NCBI RefSeq assembly: GCF_033118175.1
Contig: NC_083688.1
Coordinates: 2,239,001-2,303,000, forward strand
Length of the DNA: 64,000 nt
Reading direction: 5' to 3'
DNA from: Dama dama
Taxonomy: Eukaryota > Chordata > Mammalia > Artiodactyla > Cervidae
The notes under the pieces were generated by a model. The model worked only from the letters and a program-made list of their open reading frames with translations. It was not told the DNA's origin and searched no databases. Positions within the stretch are counted from its first letter, which is position 1; every line of letters starts with the position of its first letter. The translations under genes were made by a program, and so were the position numbers. This document shows positions 56,042 through 64,000 of the stretch, in pieces.

Positions 56042-56729
56042 CATTTCAGTTTGGTTCAGGTCAGTTGCTCAGTCATGCCCGACTCTTTGCGACCCCATGG
56101 ACTGCAGCACGCCATGCCTCTCTGTCTATCATCAACTCCTGGAGTTTGCTCAGACTCATGTCCGTTGAGTCAGTGATGCCATCCAACCATCTCATCCTCT
56201 GTTGTCCCTTTCTCCTCCCACCTTCAATCTTTCCCAGCATGAGGGTCTTTTCCAAGGAGTCAGTTCTTTGCATCAGGTGGCCAAAGTATTGGAGTTTCAG
56301 CTTCAACATCAGTCGTTCCAATGAATGTTCAGAACTGATTTCCTTTAGGATTGACTGGTTTGATCTCCTTGCAGTCCAAGGGACTTCTCAAGAGTCTTCT
56401 CCAACACCACAGTTCAAAAGCATCAATTCTTCGGCACTCAGCTTTCTTTATAGTCCAACTCTCACATCCATACATGACTACTGGAAATACCATAGCTTTG
56501 ACTAGATGGACCTTTGTTGGCAAAGTAATGTCTCTGCTTTTTAATATGCTGTGTAGGTCAGTCATAGTTTTCCTTCCAAGGAGCAAGCGTCTTTTAATTT
56601 CACGGCCTCAGTCACCATCTGCAGTGATTTTGGAGCCCAAAAAAGGAAAGTCTGTTACTGTTTCCACATCTATTTGCCATGAAGTGATGGGACCAGATGC
56701 CATGGTCTTAGTTTTCTGAATGTTGAGTT

Positions 56730-57110
56730 TTAAGCCAACTTTTCACTCTCCTCTTTCACTTTCATCAAGAGGCTCTTTAGTTCTTCACTTTCTGCCCTAA
56801 GTGTAGTGTCATCTGTGTATCTAAGGTTATTGATATTTCTCCCAGCAATCTTGATTCCAGCTTGTGCTTCATCCAGTCCAGCATTTCTCATGGTATACTC
56901 TGCATATAAGTTAAATAGGCAGGGTGACAATATACAGTCTTGAAGTACTCCTTTCCCAATTTGGGACCAGTCTGTTGTTCCATGTCCAGTCCTAACTGTT
57001 GCTTCTTGACCTGCATACAGATTTCTCAGGAGGCAGGACAGTGGTCTGGTATTCCCATCTCTTGATTTTCCACAGTTTATTGTGATCCACAGAGTCAAAG
57101 GCTTTGGCAT
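56730..57110 (-). pseudogene. BovB ORF fragment: reverse transcriptase palm
   Basis: A 126-codon open frame with LLRNLYAGQEATVRTGHGTT and the catalytic-type NNLRYTDDTT motif, in which the two Asp of the YxDD box are kept. Its first residues are out of frame relative to the family, and a second shift restores the usual wording. It is a decayed part of the BovB element. Confidence 0.88.
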
Positions 57111-57113
57111 AGT

Positions 57114-57962
57114 CTATAAAGCAGAAGTCGATGGTTTCTGGAACTCTCTTGCATTTTCTATGATCCAACATATGTTGGCAATTTGATCTCTGGTTCCTCT
57201 GCCTTTCCTAAACCCAGCTTGAACATCTGGAAGTCCATGGTTCTTTCGGATTAGAATGAAAACTGACCTTTTCCAGTCCTGTGGCCACTGCTGAGTTTTC
57301 CAAATTTGCTGGCATACTGAGTGCAGCACTTTCATAGCATCATCCATTAGGATTTGAAATAGTTCAACTGGAATTCCATCACCTCCACTAGCTTTGCTTG
57401 TAGTGATGCTTCTTAAGGCCCACTTGACTTCACTTTCAAGGATGTCTGGCTCTAGGTGAGTGATCACACCATTGTTATTATCTAGGTCATGAAGATCTTT
57501 TTTGTGTAGTTCTTCTGTGTATTCTTGGCACCTCTTCTTAATATCTTCTGCTTCTGTTAGATCCATACCATTTCTGTCCTTCATTGGGCCCATCTTTGCA
57601 TGAAATATTTCTTTGGTATCTCTAATTTTCTTGAATAAATCTCTAGTCTTTCCCATTCTATTGTTTTCCTCTATTTCTTTGCACTGATCACTGAGGAAGG
57701 CTTTCTTATCTCTCCTTGCTATTCTTTGGAACTCTGCATGCAAATGGGTATATCTTTCCTTTTCTCCTTTGTCTTCCACTTGTATTCTTTTCACAGTTAT
57801 TTGTAAGGCCTCCTCAGACAACCATTTTGCCTTTTTACATTTCTTTTTCTTGGGGATGGTCTTGGTCACTGCCTCCTGTACAGTGTCACAAACCTCTGTC
57901 CATAGTTCTTCAGGCACTCTGTCTATCAGATCTAATCCCTTGAATCTATCTGTCACTTCCAC
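57114..57962 (-). pseudogene. BovB ORF fragment: linker and N-terminal reverse transcriptase
   Basis: A 282-codon open frame on the minus strand. Its basic KKKKCKKAKWLSEEALQ and later SITTSKASGGDGIPVELF segments are characteristic of the BovB/RTE region preceding and entering the reverse transcriptase domain. It ends in a premature stop just after EFQK, where a single-base deletion seems to shift the frame; the catalytic palm is in the next open frame. It belongs to the BovB at 56042-59579 and is not a host gene. Confidence 0.9.
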
Positions 57963-58716
57963 TGTATAATTGTAAGGGTTTCAATTTAGGTCATACCTGT
58001 CTAGTGGTTTTCCCTACTTTCTTTAAGTCTGAATTTGGCAATAAGGAGTTCATGATCTGAGCCACAGTCAGCTTCCAGTCTTGTTTTTGCTGACTGTATA
58101 GAGTTGCTCCATCTTTGACTGCAAAGAATATAATCAATCTGATTTCGGTATTGACTGTCTGGTGATGTGCATGTATAGAGTCTTCTCTTGTGTTGTTAGA
58201 AGAGGGTGTTTGCTATGACCAGTGTGTTCTCTTGGCAAAATTCTATTAGCCTTTGCCCTGCTTCATTCTGTACTCCAAGGCCAAATTTGCCTTTTACACC
58301 AGGTGTTTCTTAACTTCCTACTTTTGCATTCCAGTCCCCTATAATGAAAAAGATATCTTTTTTGGATGTTAGTTCTAGAAGGTCTTGTAGGTCTTCTTAG
58401 AACCGTTCAACTTTAGCTTCTTCAGCATTACTGGTCGGGGCGTAGACTTGGATTACTGTGATATTGAATGGTTTGCATTGGAAATGAACAGAGATCATTC
58501 TGTCGTTTTTGAGATTGCATCCAAATACTGCATTTCAGACTCTTTTGTTTACTATGATGGCTACTCCATTTCTTCTAAGGGATTCCTGCCCACAGTAGTA
58601 GATATAATAGTCATCTGAATTACATTCACCCATTTCAGTCCATCTTAGTTCACTGATTCCTAGAATGTTGATGTTCACTCTTGCCATCTCCTGTTTGACA
58701 ACTTCCAATTTGCCTT

Positions 58717-59292
58717 ATCACTGCAGGTGGTGATTGCAGCCATGAAATTAAAAGATGCTTACTCCTTGGAAGGAAAGTTATGACCAACCTAGACAGCATA
58801 TTAAAGAGCAGAGACATCACTTTGTCAACAAAGGTCCGTCTAGTGAAAGCTATGGTTTTTCCAGTGGTCATGTATGGATGTGAGAGTTGGACTATAAAGA
58901 AAGCTGAGTGCCGAAGAATTGATGCTTTTGAACTGTGGTGTTGGAGAAGACTCTTGAGAGCCCCTTGGACTGCAAGGAGATCCAACCAATCAATCCTAAA
59001 GGAAATCGGTTCTGAATATTCATTGGAAGGACTAATGTAGAAGCTGAAACTCCAATACTTTGGCCACCTGATGCGAAGAGCTGACTAATTGGAAAAGACT
59101 CTGATGCTGGTAAAGATTGAGGGCAGGAGGAGAAGGAGACGACAGAAGATGAGATGGTTGGATGGCCTCACCAACTCAATGGACATGGGTTTGGATGGAC
59201 TCTGGGAGTTGATGATGGACAGGGAGGCCTGGCGTGCTGCAGTTCATGGGGTCACAAAGAGTCAGACATGACTGAGCGACTGAACTGAACTG
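58717..59292 (+). mobile_element. Second BovB 3' copy nested in the first
   Basis: A 5'-truncated BovB in the opposite orientation starts near CATGAAATTAAAAGATGCTT and ends GACTGAACTGAACTGA. The first BovB stops at CCAATTTGCCTT (58716) and resumes at TGGACCTAACATTCCAGG (59293), so this copy inserted into it. Confidence 0.92.
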
Positions 59293-59579
59293 ATGGACCT
59301 AACATTCCAGGTTTCTATGCAATATTGCCCTTTACAACATTGGACTTTACTTCCATCACCAGTCATATCCACAACTGGGTATCATTTTTGCTTTGGCTCC
59401 ATCCCTTCATTCTTTCTGGAGTTATTTCTCCACTGATCTCTAGTAGCATATTGGGCACCTACCGACCTGGGGAGTTCATCTCTCAGTGTCTTATCTTTTT
59501 GCCTTTTTGTACTGTTCATGGGGTTCTCAAGGCAAGAATACTGAAGTTATTTGCCATTCCCTTCTCCAGTTAATCAGAT

Positions 59580-60212
59580 AATTCACTGATTAGCTCTAGT
59601 AATTTTCTGATACTATCTTTAGGGTTTTCTATATACAGTATCATGTCATCTTCAAACAGAGCTTTACTTCTTCCTTTCAGATCTGGATGCTTTTTATTTC
59701 TTTTTCTTCTCTGATTGCTGTAGCTAGGACTTCCAGAGCTATGTTGAATAATAGTGGTGAAAGTGGACACCCTTGTCTTATTCCTGATCTTAGGGGGAAT
59801 GCTTTCAGTTTTTCACCATTGAGAATGATGTTTATTGTAGGTTTATCATATATGGGCTTTACTATGTTGAGGTAGGTTCCTTCTATGCCCATTTTCTGAA
59901 GAGTTTTAATCATAAATGGATGCTGAATTTTGTCAAAGGCTTTTTCTGCATCTATTGAGATTACCATATGGCTTTTATCTTTTAACTTGTTAATATGGTG
60001 TATCACATTGATTGATTTGTATATATTGAAGAATCCTTGCATCCCTGGAATATACCCAACTTGATCATGGTGCATGAGCTTTTTGACATGTTCCTGAATT
60101 CTGTTTGCTAAAATTTTGTTGAAGGTTTTTGCATCTATGTTCATCAGTGATATTGGCCTGTCGTTTTCTTTTTTGTATGTTGTCTCTGTCTGGTTTTGGT
60201 ATCAGGGTGATG
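59580..60212 (-). mobile_element. L1 ORF2 fragment, right part (reverse transcriptase region)
   Basis: A minus-strand open frame at 59677-60144 gives KAFDKIQHPFMIKTLQK and IRQGCPLSPLLFNIALEVLA, conserved L1 reverse transcriptase wording, then a DDMILYIENPKDS segment at 59570-59770. It is continuous with 55486-56041 once the BovB is removed. It is degraded by frameshifts. Confidence 0.9.
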
Positions 60213-60632
60213 CACAGTAAAGGAAACTATAAGAAAGGTGAAAAGACAACCCTCAGAATGGGAGAAAATAATAGCAAATGAAACACTAACAAAGGATTAA
60301 TTTCCAAAATATAAATCAGCTCATACAACTCAATACCAGAAAAACAAACAACCCAATCAAAAAGTTGGAAAAAGACCTAAACAGACATTTTTCCAAAGAA
60401 GACATACAGATGGCTAAAAAACATATGAGAAGATACTCAATATCACTCATTATTAGAGAAGTATAAATCAAAACTATAATGAGATATCACCTCACACCAG
60501 TCAGAATGGCCATCATCAAAAAGTCTATATAAACAGCTAACACTAGAGAGGGTGTGGAGAAAAGGGAACCCTCTTTCACTGTTGGTGGGAATGTAAGTTG
60601 ATACAGCCACTGTGGAAGACAGTATGGATCAG
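60213..60632 (+). mobile_element. L1 ORF2 C-terminal fragment, opposite orientation
   Basis: AACCCTCAGAATGGGAGAAA, ACCAGTCAGAATGGCCATCA and TTGGTGGGAATGTAAGTTGA are sense L1 ORF2 3' sequence. It lies downstream in L1 coordinates of the minus-strand parts, so the whole suggests a 5'-inverted L1. It is cut off by a BovB fragment. Confidence 0.85.
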
Positions 60633-61065
60633 TGCAGTTCAGTTCAGTCGCTCAGTCATGTCTGACTCTTTGCGACCCCATGAATCGCAGCACGTCAGGC
60701 CTCCCTGTCCATCACCAACTCCCGGAGTTCACCCAAACTCATGTCCATTGAGTCAGTGATGCCATCCAACCATCTCATCCTCTGTCGTCCCCTTCAATCT
60801 TTCCCAGCATCAGGGTCTTTTCAAATGAGTCAGCTCTTCACATCAGGTGGCCAAGGAATTGGAGTTTCAGCTTCCTCATCAGTCCTTCCAATGAACACCC
60901 AGGACTGATCTCCTTTAGGATGGACTGGTTGGATCTCCTTGCAGTCCAAGGAACTCTCAAGAGTCTCTCCAACACCACAGTTCAAAAGCATCAATTCTTT
61001 GGTGCTCAGCTTTCTTTATAGTCCAACTCTCACATCCATACATGACTACTGGAAAAACCATAGCA
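60633..61065 (-). mobile_element. BovB LINE 3' fragment
   Basis: CAGTTCAGTTCAGTCGCTCA to CATGACTACTGGAAAAACCA, an antisense BovB 3' end with a small internal gap (the usual TCTCCTCCTGCC block is missing). Confidence 0.92.
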
Positions 61066-61345
61066 GAAGACACAGGTTCATTCCCTGGTCCAGGAAGATC
61101 CCATATGCAGTGGAGCAACTAAGCCCAGGCCCCAGAACTCCAGAGCCCGTGAACCACAACTATCGAGCCTGCATGCCTAGAGCCCGTGACCGGCAACAAG
61201 AGCAAGCCCTGCAGCCAGAAGCCCACACACCACAGTCAGAGTAACCTCTGCTCCCTGCGCTCGAGAAAAGCCCGGGCAGCCTGAAGACACAGCACGGCTG
61301 AAATAAACAAATAAAATTATTAAAAGAAAAAAAAAGAGAAAGAAA
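61066..61345 (+). mobile_element. CHR-type tRNA-Glu SINE
   Basis: AGGTTCATTCCCTGGTCCAG, GGAGCAACTAAGCCCAGGCC, GAGCCCGTGAACCACAACTA and an A-rich tail (61302-61343) match the cetartiodactyl CHR SINE family, distinct from Bov-tA. Confidence 0.8.
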
Positions 61346-61639
61346 ACGGAGATTTCTCTCACACTATCTGGCTCACAGGAACTTTTTTATCTGATCCTAT
61401 GGCTGGAAAGACAAGGTTTGGGGTCTTTCTACTTGCAGGTAAACAGGGTCCAGGTGGCCACTGATCCATAAACTTTCTCCCCATGGACCCCAGGCTTCTG
61501 TGCCTTCTTGGCCCCCAAGCTCTGCAGACAGTTTTAATGCTTGGAAGTGTCTAACATCACAAAAAGAAGCTGCTAAAAATAGTGGGTTTTTAATGATACC
61601 CTTTGGTGGGGGTTGGGGGAATCACATAGCTTTTTAAAA

Positions 61640-62010
61640 TTGACATATTGGAGAAGACTCTTGAGAGTCCCTTGGACTGCAAGGAGATCCAACCAGTCCA
61701 TCCTAAAGGAGATCAGTCCTGGGTGTTCATTGGAAGGACTGATGCGGAAGCTGAAACTCCAATACTTTGGCCACCTCATGCGAAGAGTTGACTCATTGGA
61801 AAAGACCCTGATGCTGGGAGGGATTGGGGGCAGGAGGAGAAGGGGACGACAGAGGTTGAGATGATTGGATGGCATCATCAACTCGATGGACATGGGTTTG
61901 GGTAAACTCCGGGAGTTGGTTATGGACAGGGAGGCCTGGTGTGCTGCGATTCATGGGGTCGCAAAGAGTCGGACACGACTGAGTGACTGAACTGAACTGA
62001 ACTGAACTGA
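61640..62010 (+). mobile_element. BovB LINE 3' fragment with (TGAAC)n tail
   Basis: GGAGAAGACTCTTGAGAGTC to a short ACTGA/TGAAC pentamer tail at 61985-62010. It is 5'-truncated. Confidence 0.93.
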
Positions 62011-63288
62011 TTGATAGTTGAGTTAAACTATTATATTAATTCCGGGTGTACATGCTTAGGCACTCAGTATTCACATGGATGATGCTAATAGCACATTTTA
62101 TAGGTGCTAGATAGTGTACTGAACATCCTACATGTACTGTCACTCTTTATTCTCAAGATGGCCCATTTTATGACGAGGAGTCGGGGCTCCTGCTCTGAGT
62201 CTTGTCTCTCGGGAGGGGTGGGGCTAAGTCAAGCCTTCTGAGCATGAGACGACCCCCAGCCCTTCCCGTCAACCCAGGGGAGGAGGACGGGGGCTGAGTG
62301 GAGAGCGGTTCACATGGGGAGCCCATCTGTGCCCTGTCCCCAGCCAGAATACCTGGAGGGCTCCCAACATCTCGTGCCAACTCCCCACAGAGCCTGAGAA
62401 CATGGAAATAATTCAACCAGCACAGACAGCTGATGAAGGAAAGAGGCTGTACCCACTGCGGGAGAGCGGAGGGAGAGCGGGGAGAGGGCCCAGGGGGCAG
62501 GAAGGGCCTTTCATCTGTAGCTTCTGCAAGGATCTTGCTGACAGTTTGGCTACCAGAAATTCCAGATGAGGCCTCATCACAGCTGGGGCCAAAGGGGGAC
62601 TTGCTCGAACTTAGAGTCCTTCATGGGGATTAGGAGTTTTGTCTTCGCCTTGATCTGTGGGTAACTCAGGGTGAGAGTCCCTCCACAGCCATCACAGGGC
62701 AGACAACAGGCTTGGTGACCAGGGCAGGAGGTGGGCCAAGGATACCTTTAGGAGGAGTTCTGCAATGACAATGGGTCTCCCTGTGCCCTTGAAGACACTG
62801 AGATCTTTGCAGTAAAGAAAGACAGGGCTGCAATGACCCCCAGGGAGCCCTGCTCTTGGCCAGGTCCTTCCTCTGCTCAGAAACTACCACATATAATCTG
62901 TACTATCTTATTTAATCCTCACAGCAACCTGCAAGCTACAAATCATCATCCTCTCACTTTGTAGATGTCTAGAGAGATAAGAAAATTACCCAAGATGATA
63001 TGGAAGGAAGTGAAGCTGGGATTTAAGTCCAAACAAGGAATCAGTATCCACACCTTCCAAACATGTGGTATGATGGGAAATTCCACAGCAGTAAAGATGG
63101 AGCCATCACCTGGCTTCAAGAATTATCAACCCATCACTAAGCTCGTTTCATCTATACCCTTGGCCACTTCCCCTCCACATCCATACTTAGGAACTAATCC
63201 CAGATCCCAACCCATCTTATCCTTAGATACTTCAGCAAGTTTCTCTAAAAGATGAGGAAGAGCCCAGATCCTTCACCACACATGCTTA
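62011..63288. other. Intergenic stretch without genes
   Basis: It holds MIR-like fragments at about 62060-62165 and 62885-63030. The middle (62170-62880) shows nothing I recognise. Confidence 0.55.
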
Positions 63289-63510
63289 GTTCAGTTCAGT
63301 TGCCCAGTCGTGTCTGACCCCATGGTCTTTGCAACCCCATGGACTGTAGCACACTAGGCTTCCCTGTCCATCACCAACTCTCGGAGCTTGCTCTAACTCA
63401 TGTCCATCAAGTCAGTGATGCCATCCAGCCATCTCATTCTCTGTCATCCCTTTCTCCTCCTGCCTTCAATCTTTCCCAGCATGGGGTCTATTCCAGCATG
63501 GAATAGGCAT
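63289..63510 (-). mobile_element. BovB 3' end / ART2A-type fragment
   Basis: TTCAGTTCAGTTGCCCAGTC to CCTTCAATCTTTCCCAGCAT, the antisense BovB tail with a short internal duplication of the GACCCCATGG/AACCCCATGG part. Confidence 0.92.
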
Positions 63511-63599
63511 CAATAAATACTTGTTGAGTATTAAAAGATCTTAAAGGTCCTGTCAAGCTGACAGTATTTCTACAAGTCTTTAGAAGGCAGTTGGGAGAA

Positions 63600-63970
63600 G
63601 TGGGAAGATAATGGGCTTCACCATAAAGTTTGGGTTCAAACCCAGGCTCTAACCATTACAGCGGCTATAGGATACTGGGTGATCTCATGGAAACCGCATG
63701 AAGCTCAGTTTCCTCATGGGAATCTGAGCGTCATGACCCTGTGACTTGCAAAGTCACTAAGAGCGAATGAATGTGGTCACATGGTCAGCAGACAGCCTGG
63801 CTGTGGCACGTGGTCTGCAGGAACAGAGGTCAAGGGACTCACATAAATTTCTCTGTGCCTATCTCGCCATTTGTAAAACAGGATAATGATAACATCCATC
63901 CCAGAGGGCTGTTGTGAGGATTGCATTAGTCTGTGCCTGGCACTTACTAGGTGCTCAACATGAACTACCA
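63600..63970 (+). repeat. MIR relics
   Basis: GGGTTCAAACCCAGGCTCTA and CAGTTTCCTCATGGGAATCT mark one MIR. TCGCCATTTGTAAAACAGGA, GGGCTGTTGTGAGGATTGCA and GGCACTTACTAGGTGCTCAA mark a second. Confidence 0.75.
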
Positions 63971-64000
63971 AGAACTGGAAGCTTGATGCCTGGAAAATAA

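Larger units (their letters stand above)
56042..59579 (-). mobile_element. BovB (RTE) LINE, nearly full length, broken
   Basis: The 3' end at the left is the familiar ruminant repeat tail. Moving right come the C-terminal region, reverse transcriptase and endonuclease region. It lies inside an L1, with AATTCACTGATT at 56030-56041 and 59580-59591 as a 12-bp target duplication. After subtracting the nested insert (58717-59292) it is about 3.0 kb, against roughly 3.2 kb for a complete element. The reading frame is broken in several places, so it is not expected to move. BovB is known for horizontal spread between squamates and ruminants. Confidence 0.93.

Noticed and set aside
57114..57962. 282-codon frame as a host gene
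   Set aside because: It is clearly the BovB reverse transcriptase region and lies inside a retroelement with target duplication.
1..64000. Bacterial, phage or other accessory system
   Set aside because: The whole window is ruminant chromosomal DNA with spliced exons and mammalian repeats. No operon, ribosome binding site pattern or prokaryotic gene is present.
47281..64000. Downstream neighbour gene (TAS1R2 is next to PAX7 in human)
   Set aside because: I looked for receptor-like exons and saw none. The neighbour must lie beyond the window.

Overview
This window is mammalian nuclear DNA from a ruminant, most likely a bovid (cattle, sheep or goat group). The evidence is the dense set of ruminant-specific retroelements: tRNA-Glu-type Bov-tA SINEs, a BovA2 dimer, BovB (RTE) LINE copies, an artiodactyl L1 and a CHR-type SINE, on a background of older MIR, L2, MER5A-like and other hAT relics. 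Nothing bacterial or viral was seen and there are no operons. I cannot fix the species from the sequence.

The only host gene I can support is PAX7, on the + strand. The window starts inside intron 5 and carries the last four exons. Exon 6 (4029-4194) encodes homeodomain helix 3 and the following linker. Exon 7 (5370-5572) and exon 8 (36291-36537) encode the Ser/Pro/Tyr-rich transactivation region. Exon 9 (43350-43465 coding) encodes the OAR-like tail and the stop codon. All splice sites are canonical and the four exons join in frame to 243 codons plus stop. Intron 6 is 1,175 bp, intron 7 is 30,718 bp and intron 8 is 6,812 bp. Exon 8 can also be read through its donor for 30 codons to a TGA at 36627, which corresponds to the known alternative PAX7 C-terminus. 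The 3' UTR follows the stop codon and probably ends near 47.28 kb at an ATTAAA signal.

Introns 5 and 7 are GC-rich and hold scattered SINEs, several repeat-free AT-rich islands with homeodomain-type (TAAT/ATTA) motifs that look like regulatory candidates, one intronic CpG-rich island beside a long polypyrimidine tract (18.3-19.15 kb), a minisatellite (27.44-27.57 kb) and two paralogous CA-rich blocks (27.7 and 28.7 kb). Intron 8 has an E-box cluster, a roughly 650-bp TG-rich block and a TGGA microsatellite ending about 65 bp before exon 9.

Downstream of about 48.5 kb the sequence becomes AT-richer and CpG-poor, and no gene is visible. Between 53.4 and 63.5 kb it is a layered retroelement graveyard. 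An old L1M relic was hit by an artiodactyl L1 3' end, itself hit by BovA2, and by a 5'-inverted L1. The inverted L1 was hit by a nearly full-length BovB with a 12-bp target duplication, and that BovB was hit by a second BovB. I found no convincing undescribed system. The most useful leads are the diverged alternative PAX7 C-terminus, the candidate intronic regulatory islands and the reconstructable insertion history.
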